This document shows positions 22,664-32,987 of a DNA stretch of 64,000 bases, one piece after another. The position numbers were made by a program, and so were the translations under genes. Positions within the stretch are counted from its first letter, which is position 1. Each line of letters starts with the position of its first letter. A model generated the notes under the pieces. That model was not told the DNA's origin. It did not search any database and saw only the letters and a program-made list of their open reading frames with translations. Source of the DNA: Rosenbergiella collisarenosi (lineage in GTDB: Bacteria; Pseudomonadota; Gammaproteobacteria; Enterobacterales; Enterobacteriaceae); the NCBI RefSeq assembly GCF_018494085.1, contig NZ_JABBFP010000002.1, positions 62,001-126,000 of the forward strand, written 5' to 3'.

Positions 22664-23431
22664 ATGTCCGTTGAATTGGAAACGTTGTTGGAGCAGGCCG
22701 CCACCGAACCTGCACATCGACCTGCTTTTTTTCAGTCATTATTAGAGGCTGATGTCTGGGCTTTGGGCCGTAGCGTCGAACAACAGCTGACCGCAGATTC
22801 CGCCGTCGAACTAACGCATTGGGAAAAAGCGGATGGCGAGAGCGTGATCCCCTTCTTTACCTCTGAACAGGTGCTTAACGAGGTCTGCGAGGCGGGAGAG
22901 CCGTGGGTTAAACTTCCGGTTAAAACGCTTTTCGAGCTCACGCGTGGCGAAACCCTATTCCTGAATCCTAAACGGACTACGGGTAAAGAGTTCTCCCCGG
23001 CTGAAATCACCGCCTTACTCGATAATCAAGGCAATGCACTGACTGAACAAAGGGTAGTGGAAGGGGGACAGGCGTTATTAATGTCCGCCGTCGACGAACC
23101 GCCTGCACAATTGGTGAGTTCACTCACCACATTGTTTGCCGGACTTAAACCTGTTCGTCGTGCCTTTTTGGCGGAGATCCGCGAAGGGGAAGGGCAGCCT
23201 GCTAATCTACTCGTTGGCATAGAAGTGGATGAGGATATCGAACCTGTCATCCAGCAAGCTGGCCAGGTCGCGGTGGATACCCTGCCGGACGATGCATTGA
23301 TTGATCTTTGTGAGGTGACGAGTCAAGCTTCCGGGGTCAGCCACTTCTTTACCGCGCATATAACTCCGTTTTATGAGCGGCGTTGGGGCAGTTTTCTGCG
23401 TGATTTTAAAGGTAGTGAACGGATAATATAA
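22664..23431 (+). CDS. sseB: SseB family protein
   Basis: 255 residues, against 258 for E. coli SseB. The family is named for enhancing serine sensitivity when overexpressed, and its biochemical role is unclear. The N-terminal SseB domain (M-S-V-E-L-E-T-L-L-E-Q-A-A onward) is followed by the C-terminal SseB_C domain ending S-F-L-R-D-F-K. The neighbourhood pepB-sseB-sseA is as in E. coli. Confidence 0.9.
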   Translation: MSVELETLLEQAATEPAHRPAFFQSLLEADVWALGRSVEQQLTADSAVELTHWEKADGESVIPFFTSEQVLNEVCEAGEPWVKLPVKTLFELTRGETLFLNPKRTTGKEFSPAEITALLDNQGNALTEQRVVEGGQALLMSAVDEPPAQLVSSLTTLFAGLKPVRRAFLAEIREGEGQPANLLVGIEVDEDIEPVIQQAGQVAVDTLPDDALIDLCEVTSQASGVSHFFTAHITPFYERRWGSFLRDFKGSERII

Positions 23432-23437
23432 ATAATT

Positions 23438-23477
23438 CGATCCCCCGATAGTGATAACCCTATTGGGGGATTTTTTG
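23438..23477 (+). terminator. sseB terminator
   Basis: ATCCCCCGATAG pairs with CTATTGGGGGAT with one mismatch around an 8-base loop and is followed by a run of six T. It lies just after the sseB stop. Confidence 0.85.
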
Positions 23478-23846
23478 TAAGATGTTTGCACTATCAGCAC
23501 GAGCCTTGCAACTTTCAGATTTGCTTTTGGTCAGCTATTTCGTCACTAAACCAGGATTACCGAAGTACTCTTCAGAAAAGTATCCCTTTTGCGTAAGCTG
23601 TACTGCACGTGTAGTTAATATAAAAGTTCAGTAGCATAAAAAATACACGTATAAGTAATTATCAAGTTAACCAATTCTTTTAAGAAATAAGTAAAAGATG
23701 GAAGGGAACCATTATAATCGCTCCCTTACGTTGGGTACGCAGCCGACTTCAATGGCAGAGTTGATCCGCGATAGATATGCCAAAGGATATCGCATAGGAT
23801 AAATTGCTCGAGAAACCGGCCATTAATCGGCTGAGTCTTAGTGCCG
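23478..23846. other. Gene-poor gap with a possible transposase relic
   Basis: No intact gene is visible in this 370-base gap between sseB and sseA. At about 23752-23826 the + strand reads M-A-E-L-I-R-D-R-Y-A-K-G-Y-R-I-G, a stop, then I-A-R-E-T-G-H. This looks like the N-terminal helix-turn-helix of an IS21- or IS30-type transposase cut by a stop codon. The resemblance is short and uncertain. Confidence 0.3.
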
Positions 23847-24689
23847 CTAAGGCCTAATAGGTAGATCGTCGCGACTTCCCCATTCCCCCCAAGAGCCATC
23901 ATAAAGACTTACGTGTGATTGCCCCAGTTGATAGAGTGCCAGCAACAGTACTACTGCGGTAACCCCAGACCCGCAAGTTACCACAGCCGGCTGTGTAGTA
24001 TCGATGCCCGCCTGCTCGAACAGAGCTTGCAACTGAATATTATCCTTAAGGCGTCCTTCACTCACTAATTGGTCCCAAGGCAGATTAAGGCTGTTCGGGA
24101 TGTGCCCGCGACGCAATCCCGGGCGAGGTTCATCGGCCTCGGCGTTGAAGCGTGGGGCAGAACGTGCATCGATAATTTGCGTGCCGCCCTCGTGGCTAAG
24201 CACTAACATTTTGGTCAGGGATACTACGGCCTCGTCAGCCACTTGAGCTTCAAATTGTGTCGTCGGCAGAGTGACCTCACCGGTGGCTAGCGGCAAGCCT
24301 GCCTGTTGCCAAGCCTTCAATCCTCCCGCCAATATCGAGACCTTTTCTACACCAAAATGGCGTAGCATCCACCACGCACGTGGGGCGGAAAAAAGATTTC
24401 CTTCGTCGTAAACGATAAGATGTTTTTCATGGTCGACCCCGAGTTCTCGCATGGCAACGGCAAACTGATCGGCGCGAGGTAACATATGGGGGTAGGGGCT
24501 GTGTAGATCGGAGAGATGTTCAATATTAAAAAATACCGCGTATGGTAGATGTTCTGCGAGGTATTCCGCATCAATATCTCGCACCAGTTCTTGGCCGGGA
24601 GGCAGCAAACGGGCATCTAACACCTGTATCTGCGTATCATTGAGGTGCTCGGCCAGCCACTGCGGCGTGACAAAAATATCGTTGCTCAT
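23847..24689 (-). CDS. sseA: 3-mercaptopyruvate sulfurtransferase
   Basis: 280 residues in two rhodanese domains. The C-terminal active-site loop reads T-C-G-S-G-V-T-A, the CGSGVT signature of mercaptopyruvate sulfurtransferases rather than thiosulfate rhodaneses. The enzyme transfers sulfur from 3-mercaptopyruvate to thiols or cyanide. It is convergent with sseB and divergent from ndk. The yfhM and pbpC genes that lie between sseA and ndk in E. coli are absent. Confidence 0.94.
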   Translation of the reverse strand: MSNDIFVTPQWLAEHLNDTQIQVLDARLLPPGQELVRDIDAEYLAEHLPYAVFFNIEHLSDLHSPYPHMLPRADQFAVAMRELGVDHEKHLIVYDEGNLFSAPRAWWMLRHFGVEKVSILAGGLKAWQQAGLPLATGEVTLPTTQFEAQVADEAVVSLTKMLVLSHEGGTQIIDARSAPRFNAEADEPRPGLRRGHIPNSLNLPWDQLVSEGRLKDNIQLQALFEQAGIDTTQPAVVTCGSGVTAVVLLLALYQLGQSHVSLYDGSWGEWGSRDDLPIRP

Positions 24690-24962
24690 AGTCTCTCCAC
24701 TCCTTAAAAGATCAAGAAGAACAGAGTGACAAAGCTTACTGGATTTGTCACGGGGCTTTTTAACGTCTCAGGAGAGCGGGTCCACCGCCACTCTGTTTAG
24801 AGGCCCAATAGAAGAAAATCAGGACTAAATGATAAAAAATAATGGATTAACCTAGGCAACGACCTGTTTGCCACCTATAATCGGCGCCGTTTCTCACTAT
24901 CGTCACTCATCTATGATGGCTGATGACGGTAGGGTATTTTGCAAGCTCAGACTGAGGTCACT

Positions 24963-25394
24963 ATGACAATCGAACGTACTTTTTCTATCATCAAGCCAAA
25001 CGCCGTTGCTAAAAATGTAATTGGTGCAATCTACAACCGTTTTGAAAGCGCAGGCTTCAAAATCGTTGGTGCTAAAATGCTGCAACTGACTAAAGAGCAA
25101 GCAGAAGGCTTCTACGCTGAGCACAAAGGCCGCCCATTCTTTGACGGTCTGGTTGAGTTCATGACCTCTGGTCCAGTAGTTGTTTCTGTGTTAGAAGGCG
25201 AAAACGCTATCCAACGTCACCGTGATCTGATGGGTGCAACTAACCCAGATAACGCATTAGCAGGAACTCTGCGTGCGGATTACGCTGATAGCTTCACCGA
25301 AAACGCAACTCACGGTTCTGACTCTGCTGAGTCTGCAGCACGTGAAATTGCTTACTTCTTCTCTGCAGAAGAAGTTTGTGCACGTACTCGTTAA
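24963..25394 (+). CDS. ndk: Nucleoside diphosphate kinase
   Basis: 143 residues, identical in length to E. coli. It phosphorylates NDPs and dNDPs at the expense of ATP through a phosphohistidine. The active-site histidine is in the N-A-T-H-G-S-D-S motif. The ATG at 24963 (M-T-I-E-R-T-F-S) is chosen over an upstream TTG. A strong terminator follows. Confidence 0.97.
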   Translation: MTIERTFSIIKPNAVAKNVIGAIYNRFESAGFKIVGAKMLQLTKEQAEGFYAEHKGRPFFDGLVEFMTSGPVVVSVLEGENAIQRHRDLMGATNPDNALAGTLRADYADSFTENATHGSDSAESAAREIAYFFSAEEVCARTR

Positions 25395-25451
25395 TTTTTA
25401 ACGCGTCGTAGTACACCGTACATTCGCATCTGTTAGCAGATGATGTACAAT

Positions 25452-25488
25452 ACGCACCCCTTCGCTAAGCGAGGGGGTGCGTTTTTTT
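25452..25488 (+). terminator. ndk terminator
   Basis: ACGCACCCC pairs with GGGGTGCGT, with additional closing pairs (TCGCTAAGCGA) in the loop, and a run of seven T follows. It is about 60 bases after ndk. Confidence 0.92.
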
Positions 25489-25543
25489 ACTTTTTAATTC
25501 CTGTTACGAGCCATAACGTGTAACAACGAGGCCAGAGATTATT

Positions 25544-26713
25544 ATGTCAGACTCTATCACCACCCCAGAAATTTTCGCGCCAACACCTTCGCCAGCCAAA
25601 TCAACCAAGGTTAATTTACTTGACCTAAACCGCACAGAAATGCGCAAATTTGTCGCATCGTTGGGCGAAAAACCGTTTCGCGCCGACCAGATAATGAAGT
25701 GGATCTACCACTACTGCTGTGACGATTTTGAGCAAATGACGGATATCAATAAGAAATTCCGTCAGAAACTCAGTGATATGGCGGAGATCCGTGCACCAGA
25801 GGTCGCTGAAGAAATGCGCTCTTCTGATGGCACCATCAAGTGGGCGATACGAGTCGGTGACCAACTGGTTGAGACCGTTTATATTCCGGAAAAAGACCGT
25901 GCCACCTTGTGTGTGTCCTCGCAAGTCGGCTGTGCTCTGGAGTGTAAATTCTGTTCGACCGCGCAACAGGGTTTTAACCGTAACTTAAAAGTTTCCGAAA
26001 TTATCGGTCAAGTATGGCGCGCCGCGAAGATTATCGGGGCAGCGAAAGTGACCGGTCAACGTCCGATTACTAACGTCGTGATGATGGGGATGGGTGAACC
26101 GCTACTCAATCTGACCAACGTGGTACCTGCCATGGAAATCATGTTAGATGACTTTGGTTTTGGGCTTTCTAAACGCCGCGTTACGCTATCTACCTCAGGT
26201 GTCGTCCCTGCGCTCGATAAACTCGGCGATGTTATTGATGTCGCGTTAGCGATTTCGCTGCACGCTTCGAATGATAAAGTCCGTGACGAGATTGTACCTA
26301 TTAATAAAAAGTACAATATTGAAATGTTCTTAGCGGCCGTTAAACGCTACATCGGAAAATCTAATGCTAACCAAGGACGTGTGACGATTGAATACGTCAT
26401 GCTGGACCATGTTAACGACAGCACCGATGATGCTCACGAACTGGCGGAACTGCTCAAAGATACGCCGTGTAAAATCAACCTGATCCCATGGAATCCCTTC
26501 CCAGGTGCTCCTTACGGACGTAGCTCAAATAGCCGTATTGACCGCTTCTCTAAGGTGTTAATGGACTACGGTTTCACGACTATCGTGCGTAAGACGCGCG
26601 GCGACGATATCGATGCCGCTTGCGGACAGCTGGCAGGGGATGTTATCGACCGAACCAAGCGTACGCTACGCAAGAAGATGGCAGGTGAACAAATTTCTGT
26701 GAAAGCCGTCTAG
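25544..26713 (+). CDS. rlmN: Dual-specificity 23S rRNA/tRNA adenine-C2 methyltransferase
   Basis: 389 residues. This radical SAM enzyme methylates A2503 of 23S rRNA and A37 of some tRNAs. The cluster motif C-A-L-E-C-K-F-C is present. The methyl-carrying cysteine pair is represented by G-C-A-L-E-C and the C-terminal A-C-G-Q-L-A. It is the first gene of the rlmN-pilW-rodZ-ispG-hisS-yfgM-bamB run. Confidence 0.96.
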   Translation: MSDSITTPEIFAPTPSPAKSTKVNLLDLNRTEMRKFVASLGEKPFRADQIMKWIYHYCCDDFEQMTDINKKFRQKLSDMAEIRAPEVAEEMRSSDGTIKWAIRVGDQLVETVYIPEKDRATLCVSSQVGCALECKFCSTAQQGFNRNLKVSEIIGQVWRAAKIIGAAKVTGQRPITNVVMMGMGEPLLNLTNVVPAMEIMLDDFGFGLSKRRVTLSTSGVVPALDKLGDVIDVALAISLHASNDKVRDEIVPINKKYNIEMFLAAVKRYIGKSNANQGRVTIEYVMLDHVNDSTDDAHELAELLKDTPCKINLIPWNPFPGAPYGRSSNSRIDRFSKVLMDYGFTTIVRKTRGDDIDAACGQLAGDVIDRTKRTLRKKMAGEQISVKAV

Positions 26714-26792
26714 CCGTTAATCAAAGAGTCCACCTTCGCTTCGAGTGTTGTGTCATCCTTGATGGGTATTCAGGGATGACAAGGAGAAGCGG

Positions 26793-27272
26793 ATGCGTAA
26801 AGGGAGTCTGGTTTTAGTGATCAGTCTATTGGCCGGATGTCATTCCACCCCGCACAGCGAGCAAAGCGTGGCGTTACGGCTCTACCTTGGCGAGCAATAT
26901 TTACGACTTAATCAACTGGACCATGCCGCACGTAATTTTCGAAAAGTCACAGTGTTACAACCGAAAAGCAGCCAGGGGTGGTGGGGCTTGGCAAAGACTA
27001 CAGCCCAACAAGGCGACACGGCAGCGGCCTCATCTTATTATCAGTATGCGTATCAGATGGCTCCAGAAAATGCCCTCTTGCGCGATAATTACGGTGCTTT
27101 TCTCTGTGCTTTAGGGCAGTATGATGAAGCCCGACGTATCGTTGAATACGATGAAAAAAGGGCAGGCAAACAAAACAGCGTGCGAGGAAACTCGTCCTCT
27201 TCCTGTTTACCGCCTAAGGGCCAGCCGACCAGTAGTGGAAGTGACGCCACGACTATGAAGGATGCTGGCTGA
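26793..27272 (+). CDS. pilW: PilW/PilF-type TPR lipoprotein, apparently truncated
   Basis: 159 residues. A signal peptide with lipobox L-L-A-G-C is followed by TPR repeats (Y-L-R-L-N-Q-L-D-H-A-A-R-N-F, W-W-G-L-A-K-T-T-A-Q-Q-G-D, Y-G-A-F-L-C-A-L-G-Q-Y-D-E-A). This is the outer-membrane lipoprotein found between rlmN and rodZ in many Enterobacterales. Relatives I recall run to about 250 residues with more TPRs. Here, after about residue 120, the sequence turns into a low-complexity S/G/P/K tail, suggesting an ancient frameshift or truncation. Function in the absence of a visible pilus locus is unclear. Confidence 0.75.
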   Translation: MRKGSLVLVISLLAGCHSTPHSEQSVALRLYLGEQYLRLNQLDHAARNFRKVTVLQPKSSQGWWGLAKTTAQQGDTAAASSYYQYAYQMAPENALLRDNYGAFLCALGQYDEARRIVEYDEKRAGKQNSVRGNSSSSCLPPKGQPTSSGSDATTMKDAG

Positions 27273-27483
27273 CAAGAGAGAACCGAATAAGACTAAACAG
27301 CGGCCGCTAAGTAGCGGTTGTATTCAGTAAAACGCTCTATGATTATACTGGATCAGCTGAACAGAGTAATGTGGACTATGATTTTATCGCCGCGCAACGA
27401 AGAACGAGTACGTCAGCCATCAAGACAGAACATCGTTAGCGCACACTTTTCACCCTCGATACAGTACTGACGTTATATTGCGA

Positions 27484-28488
27484 ATGAATACTGAAGCCAA
27501 TCAAGAAACTATCAATAAATCTGCGGGTGAGCGTTTACGTAATGCTCGTGAAGCTAAAGGGATGACGCAGCAAAATATCGCTGATAGGCTCTGCCTCAAA
27601 CTCTCTACAGTGCGGGATATCGAAGACGATAAAGCACCTGCTGAACTCGCGGCAACCTTCTTACGCGGGTATATCCGTTCCTATGCGCGTCTAGTACAGA
27701 TACCAGAAGGCGAGCTGCTTCCCGCGATCACGCAGCAAGCCCCGGTACGCCCAGCAAAAATAACGCCGATGCAGAATTACTCGCTAAACAGTCGTCGCAG
27801 TAGAAAAAAACGTGACGGCTTGCTGACGACTTTTACTTGGCTAATTATTTTTGTTGTTGTCGGTCTTACCGTCGCGTGGTGGTGGCAAAATCACAAAGCG
27901 GCGCAGAGCGAACTGACGAATAGCGTTGCGACACAGGATAACGACAATGGTGGTAACAGCCAGTCTATTCCGTTGTCGACCGATCCTTCTTCTCAGCAAG
28001 CGACGCAAAGCGAGTCTCAACCCGCGGTGAATGATGCTCAGCCTGAGCCGAGCACGCAACCAGATACCTCAACGCCCACCACTAGCGCTCCGGCCACGGA
28101 GAGCAATGCTGCGGCGACTTCTTCAAGTATGGTATCTCCAACTCAACCGACTACGGCGACGACTCCCCCAGCCGTTTCCACCTCACTTCCTGCACAGCCT
28201 GCTTCGACTCAATCTAACGAAGCCGCGGTACAGACTCCAGCAGGCGCTGACGCGTTAACCTTACAATTTAAGGCTGATTGCTGGTTAGAAGTGAGCGATG
28301 CAACAGGGAAGAAGCTGTTTAGCGGCTTACAACATGGTGGTGCTTCACTAAATCTAAGCGGTAAGCTTCCTTATCGTTTGAAAATCGGCGCCCCATCTAC
28401 GGTATCGGTACAGTTCCGTGGCCAGCCCGTCGATCTTAGCCGTTTTGTTCATCGTAATCAGGTAGCACGTCTGAGTGTGGGCGCGTAA
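27484..28488 (+). CDS. rodZ: Cytoskeleton protein RodZ
   Basis: 334 residues. A cytoplasmic Cro/C1-type helix-turn-helix domain (about 15-80) binds MreB. One transmembrane segment lies at about 113-133 ([15 protein letters not shown]). A long S/T/P/A/Q-rich periplasmic linker follows, then the C-terminal beta domain ([18 protein letters not shown]). The ATG at 27484 matches the E. coli start M-N-T-E-A. It is required for rod shape. Confidence 0.94.
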   Translation: MNTEANQETINKSAGERLRNAREAKGMTQQNIADRLCLKLSTVRDIEDDKAPAELAATFLRGYIRSYARLVQIPEGELLPAITQQAPVRPAKITPMQNYSLNSRRSRKKRDGLLTTFTWLIIFVVVGLTVAWWWQNHKAAQSELTNSVATQDNDNGGNSQSIPLSTDPSSQQATQSESQPAVNDAQPEPSTQPDTSTPTTSAPATESNAAATSSSMVSPTQPTTATTPPAVSTSLPAQPASTQSNEAAVQTPAGADALTLQFKADCWLEVSDATGKKLFSGLQHGGASLNLSGKLPYRLKIGAPSTVSVQFRGQPVDLSRFVHRNQVARLSVGA

Positions 28489-28519
28489 GCGTCCGCATTG
28501 AGGCCAGCGGAGAAAAGCT

Positions 28520-29641
28520 ATGCATAACCAGGCTCCCATTAATCGTCGTAAATCCACGCGTATTTATGTCGGTAAGGTGCCAATCGGCGATGGCGCTCCC
28601 ATTGCCGTACAATCAATGACGAATACCCGGACTACCGACGTTGCCGCGACGGTCAATCAGATCAAAGCATTAGAGCGCGTCGGTGCAGATATTGTGCGGG
28701 TATCGGTTCCAACTATGGATGCAGCAGAAGCCTTTAAGCTCATCAAACAGCAGGTCGATGTGCCGCTGGTGGCTGACATCCACTTCGACTATCGTATCGC
28801 ATTAAAAGTCGCCGAATACGGCGTTGACTGCTTACGTATTAATCCGGGTAACATTGGTAATAACGAGCGAATTCGACAAGTCGTTGATTGTGCTCGTCAC
28901 TATAATATCCCGATCCGTATCGGGGTTAATGCCGGTTCTCTAGAAAAAGATCTCCAAGAGAAGTATGGCGAACCCACTCCACAAGCCTTGGTCGAGTCGG
29001 CGTTACGTCATGTTGAGCATTTAGACCGTCTCAACTTCGATCAATTTAAAGTTAGCGTTAAAGCCTCCGACGTATTCTTGGCGGTAGAATCCTATCGACT
29101 CCTCGCTCAACAGATCAAGCAGCCTCTACACCTAGGAATTACCGAAGCTGGCGGTGCACGGGCTGGAGCGGTGAAATCAGCGATTGGATTAGGACTGTTA
29201 CTCTCAGAGGGTATCGGGGACACGCTACGCGTTTCTCTTGCCGCTGATCCGATTGAAGAGATTAAAGTCGGTTTTGATATTCTCAAATCACTGCGTATAC
29301 GTGCGCGAGGGATTAACTTTATCGCTTGCCCAACCTGCTCGCGTCAAGAATTTGATGTTATCGGTACGGTGAATGCCTTAGAGCAACGCCTTGAAGATAT
29401 CATTACGCCAATGGATATCTCGATCATTGGCTGTGTGGTCAATGGCCCTGGCGAAGCGACGGTATCTACCCTCGGCGTCACCGGTGGCAATAAGAAGAGC
29501 GGTTTCTACGAAGATGGTGTGCGCCAACGTGCTCGCTTAGACAACGACGATATGATTGACCAATTGGAAGCTCGAATTCGTGCAAAAGCCTCAATGTTGG
29601 ACGAAAATGCACGCATTGCTATTCAACATATCGATAATTAA
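28520..29641 (+). CDS. ispG: 4-hydroxy-3-methylbut-2-en-1-yl diphosphate synthase
   Basis: 373 residues. This [4Fe-4S] enzyme of the MEP isoprenoid pathway makes HMBPP from MEcPP. Cluster ligands are the cysteines in [10 protein letters not shown] and [10 protein letters not shown]. The cluster would be supplied by the isc operon in this window. A small TTCG-loop hairpin (around 29648-29672) lies between it and hisS. Confidence 0.97.
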   Translation: MHNQAPINRRKSTRIYVGKVPIGDGAPIAVQSMTNTRTTDVAATVNQIKALERVGADIVRVSVPTMDAAEAFKLIKQQVDVPLVADIHFDYRIALKVAEYGVDCLRINPGNIGNNERIRQVVDCARHYNIPIRIGVNAGSLEKDLQEKYGEPTPQALVESALRHVEHLDRLNFDQFKVSVKASDVFLAVESYRLLAQQIKQPLHLGITEAGGARAGAVKSAIGLGLLLSEGIGDTLRVSLAADPIEEIKVGFDILKSLRIRARGINFIACPTCSRQEFDVIGTVNALEQRLEDIITPMDISIIGCVVNGPGEATVSTLGVTGGNKKSGFYEDGVRQRARLDNDDMIDQLEARIRAKASMLDENARIAIQHIDN

Positions 29642-29698
29642 TTGATTTAATAGGGCTTCGTGCCCTGTTATTAGCCTTTGAAATAAAGAGATTGTAAC

Positions 29699-30979
29699 GT
29701 GGCGAAAAATATTCAAGCGATACGCGGAATGAACGATTATCTGCCTGCCGATACCGCGGTATGGCAGCGCATCGAGCAGAGTCTTAAACAAGTATTGGCA
29801 GGGTACGGCTTCAGTGAAATCCGTCTACCAATCGTTGAACAGACACCATTATTCAAACGCGCGATTGGTGAAGTCACCGACGTGGTTGAAAAAGAGATGT
29901 ATACCTTTGACGACCGTAATGGTGAAAGCTTAACGTTACGTCCAGAAGGGACCGCTGGCTGCGTCCGTGCAGGCATCGAGCATGGTCTACTTTATAATCA
30001 AGAGCAACGCTTGTGGTATATGGGACCTATGTTCCGTTACGAGCGTCCACAAAAAGGGCGCTATCGTCAATTCTTCCAACTCGGTGCTGAAGTCTTCGGC
30101 TTACAGGGACCGGATATTGACGCCGAGCTGATTATGATGACGGCGCGCTGGTGGAAGGTGTTAGGGATTGCCGAACATGTGGAGCTAGAACTTAACTCTA
30201 TTGGTTCTCTCGAAGCACGTGCCGCTTACCGCGATGCGTTAGTAGCATTCCTTGAACAGCACAAAGATGCGTTGGACGAAGATTGTCTGCGTCGTATGTA
30301 TAGTAATCCACTGCGTGTACTCGACAGCAAAAACGCAGGTGTACAAACGTTGTTAAATGATGCGCCGAAGCTGCATGATTATCTCGACGAGGAGTCGCGT
30401 GAGCACTTCGCGGGTGTCTGCCAATTATTAGATGATGCAGGGATTAGCTACCGAATCAATCAACGCCTAGTGCGTGGCTTAGATTACTACAACCGCACGG
30501 TGTTCGAGTGGGTCACTAGTAGCCTTGGCGCTCAAGGGACTGTCTGTGCGGGTGGACGCTACGATGGACTAGTCGAACAGCTCGGTGGTCGTGCTACGCC
30601 AGCCGTCGGTTTTGCTATGGGTCTAGAGCGCTTAGTACTGTTAGTTCAGTCTGTTGTTCCTGATTTTGAACCAGTTAACAAAGTCGATGTCTACGTCATA
30701 TCGTCCGGCCAAGGTGTGCAATCTGCCGCGATGCAATTAGCCGAAACGCTGCGTGATCAAGCCCCTAGCTTGAAAATTATGACTAACTTCGGTGGTGGTA
30801 ATTTCAAGAAGCAATTTGCCCGCGCCGATAAAAACGGGGCGAAAATTGCGCTAGTACTGGGTGAAGATGAAGTCCAGAATGGACAGGTCGTGATTAAGAA
30901 CTTGGCCCGTGGTGAGCAAACCTTGGTGAGCGCAAAGGATGTTCTGGCCGAATTACAGGCAGCGCTTCTCGCTGAGTAA
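29699..30979 (+). CDS. hisS: Histidine-tRNA ligase
   Basis: 426 residues with a GTG start ([14 protein letters not shown]), as in E. coli. Class II motifs are clear: motif 2 in [16 protein letters not shown], the histidine-specific L-V-R-G-L-D-Y-Y, and motif 3 G-F-A-M-G-L-E-R. The C-terminal anticodon-binding domain begins near residue 330. Confidence 0.97.
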   Translation: MAKNIQAIRGMNDYLPADTAVWQRIEQSLKQVLAGYGFSEIRLPIVEQTPLFKRAIGEVTDVVEKEMYTFDDRNGESLTLRPEGTAGCVRAGIEHGLLYNQEQRLWYMGPMFRYERPQKGRYRQFFQLGAEVFGLQGPDIDAELIMMTARWWKVLGIAEHVELELNSIGSLEARAAYRDALVAFLEQHKDALDEDCLRRMYSNPLRVLDSKNAGVQTLLNDAPKLHDYLDEESREHFAGVCQLLDDAGISYRINQRLVRGLDYYNRTVFEWVTSSLGAQGTVCAGGRYDGLVEQLGGRATPAVGFAMGLERLVLLVQSVVPDFEPVNKVDVYVISSGQGVQSAAMQLAETLRDQAPSLKIMTNFGGGNFKKQFARADKNGAKIALVLGEDEVQNGQVVIKNLARGEQTLVSAKDVLAELQAALLAE

Positions 30980-31009
30980 GCGCGGGTAGAGAGTGATACA
31001 GGAGTAAGA

Positions 31010-31636
31010 GTGGTGGAAGTTTATAGCAGCGATAATCAACGCGATCAGACTGAAGTCGTTAAACAGTTTTTTGCGAATAATGGTAAAGCCCTCGCAGTCG
31101 GTGCGGTGATCGGTATTGCCGCGCTAGTGGGATGGCGATTTTGGGTGAATCATCAACAAAATAATGCTTTAGCATCTTCAGACCACTACCAGCAGCTTGT
31201 TTCGACGCTTAAGAGCGATAATCCGGCATCAATTCAAGCATTATCCAGCTTCGTCGATCACGAAAAAAATAGTTATGGTGCATTGGCATCGTTGACGTTA
31301 GCAAAAACGTATATCGATAAACATGACCTAGCCAATGCAGAAAAAACGTTAGCTCAGGGGCTTAATGATTCTTCAGACCCTAGCCTGCAAGCCGTTATCC
31401 GCTTACGACTCGCGCGCGTACAGTCTGAACTTAAGACACCCGATGCCGCATTAAAAACCCTTGATGGTGTGAAAGGGGATAACTGGGCAGGCATCGCTGC
31501 CGATATTCGTGGCGACGTTTTATTGAATAAAGGCGATAAGCAGGGCGCTGCAGCGGCCTGGCGTCAAGGAATGAAATCAGAGGTATCGCCTGCACTGAAG
31601 CAGATGATGCAAACTAAATTGAACAATTTTAGCTAA
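31010..31636 (+). CDS. yfgM: YfgM, ancillary SecYEG translocon subunit
   Basis: 208 residues with a GTG start. One N-terminal transmembrane helix (about 24-44, A-L-A-V-G-A-V-I-G-I-A-A-L-V-G-W) anchors a periplasmic TPR-like domain that associates with PpiD at the Sec translocon. It starts 30 bases after hisS and precedes bamB in the conserved order. Confidence 0.94.
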   Translation: MVEVYSSDNQRDQTEVVKQFFANNGKALAVGAVIGIAALVGWRFWVNHQQNNALASSDHYQQLVSTLKSDNPASIQALSSFVDHEKNSYGALASLTLAKTYIDKHDLANAEKTLAQGLNDSSDPSLQAVIRLRLARVQSELKTPDAALKTLDGVKGDNWAGIAADIRGDVLLNKGDKQGAAAAWRQGMKSEVSPALKQMMQTKLNNFS

Positions 31637-31652
31637 GCCAGTGAGAGAGCGC

Positions 31653-32834
31653 ATGGAATTACGTAAATACCTGCTGCCGGCATTAATTTCGGCCACCCTA
31701 TTAAGTGGTTGTTCGCTGTTCAGTGGTGAAGAGGACGTCGTAAAGATGGCGCCGCTTCCAAAAGTACAAAATCAATTTACCCCTTCTACGGCATGGAGTA
31801 CTTCGGTCGGTGACGGTGTGGGTAATTTCTATTCCAATCTGCATCCAGCTTGGCAGGATGGTACTGTTTATGCGGCAGATCGCCACGGTACCGTCAAAGC
31901 GCTCGATGCGGCTAATGGCAAAGAAAAATGGCAGATTGATCTGTCTGAGAAACAAGGCTTCTTCTCCAGCAATCTCTCTGCCTTACTCTCCGGTGGGATT
32001 ACTGTTGATGGGTCAACGCTCTACATTGGTAGCGAGCGCGGTGCGGTCTACGCCCTGAATACTGCTGATGGTAAGACGCTATGGAAAACCCAGGTGACTG
32101 GCGAAGCCATGTCGCGTCCTGTGGTCAGCGATGGCTTAGTCTTAGTGCATCAAAGTAACGGCATTCTCCAGGCGCTGGATCAGCAATCGGGTGCTATTAA
32201 ATGGTCGGTGAACTTAGATATTCCTTCACTCTCCCTGCGTGGTGAGTCGGCACCTGCTGTGGCGTATGGTGGAGCGATTGTCGGCGGCGACAATGGTCGA
32301 GTCAGCGCGGTTATTCTTAACCAAGGCCAAATCATCTGGCAGCAGCGGATCTCTCAGCCTAGCGGCTCGACAGAGATCGACCGCCTGAATGATGTCGATA
32401 CGACGCCTATCATCGTTAACAACGTGGTGTATGCCTTAGCCTACAACGGTAGCTTGACGGCGATGGATTTACGTTCTGGACAAGTGATCTGGAAACGTGA
32501 TGTCGGTGGCGTGAAAAACATCATCGTGGAAGGTAACAATATTTACGTTGTCGACCAAGACGATCGGGTTATCGCGCTGAATACCGATGGCGGCGTGGCT
32601 ATCTGGCGTCAAAGCGAGCTGCTACACCGTAATTTGACCTCGCCGGTCCTGTTTAACGGCTATTTAGTGGTCGGGGACAGCGAAGGCTACCTGCACTGGA
32701 TCAACACGGCAGATGGACGCTTTGTCGCCCAGCAGAAAGTCGATAGTTCAGGCTTCCAGACCGACCCTGTTGTCGCGGGAACTAAACTCTTGATTCAAGC
32801 GAAAGGTGGCGAGGTTTACTCCATCTCGCGTTAA
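31653..32834 (+). CDS. bamB: Outer membrane assembly lipoprotein BamB
   Basis: 393 residues. The signal peptide ends in lipobox L-S-G-C (Cys about 19). An eight-bladed PQQ-type beta-propeller follows, with recurring A-L-D...G...W-K-x blades. It is a subunit of the BAM complex that inserts outer-membrane proteins. The ATG at 31653 gives M-E-L-R-K-Y-L-L-P, close to the E. coli start, and is preferred to an upstream GTG. A terminator follows. Confidence 0.96.
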   Translation: MELRKYLLPALISATLLSGCSLFSGEEDVVKMAPLPKVQNQFTPSTAWSTSVGDGVGNFYSNLHPAWQDGTVYAADRHGTVKALDAANGKEKWQIDLSEKQGFFSSNLSALLSGGITVDGSTLYIGSERGAVYALNTADGKTLWKTQVTGEAMSRPVVSDGLVLVHQSNGILQALDQQSGAIKWSVNLDIPSLSLRGESAPAVAYGGAIVGGDNGRVSAVILNQGQIIWQQRISQPSGSTEIDRLNDVDTTPIIVNNVVYALAYNGSLTAMDLRSGQVIWKRDVGGVKNIIVEGNNIYVVDQDDRVIALNTDGGVAIWRQSELLHRNLTSPVLFNGYLVVGDSEGYLHWINTADGRFVAQQKVDSSGFQTDPVVAGTKLLIQAKGGEVYSISR

Positions 32835-32871
32835 ACATCCTCAGTAATTTCGCTTAGGTGTGTTATATTGC

Positions 32872-32906
32872 ACGGCTCCTGGAATACGGGAGCCGTTTAT
32901 TTTTTA
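32872..32906 (+). terminator. bamB terminator
   Basis: ACGGCTCC, an 8-base loop, then GGGAGCCGT, followed by TTTATTTTTT. A compact intrinsic terminator 38 bases after bamB. Confidence 0.88.
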
Positions 32907-32987
32907 TGGTAAGCCACTTTTATTTGACTAAGAGTGATTGCGAATAAAAGTTGGGTTAGCAGATTTATTTTGTCATGAGGCTTTATT

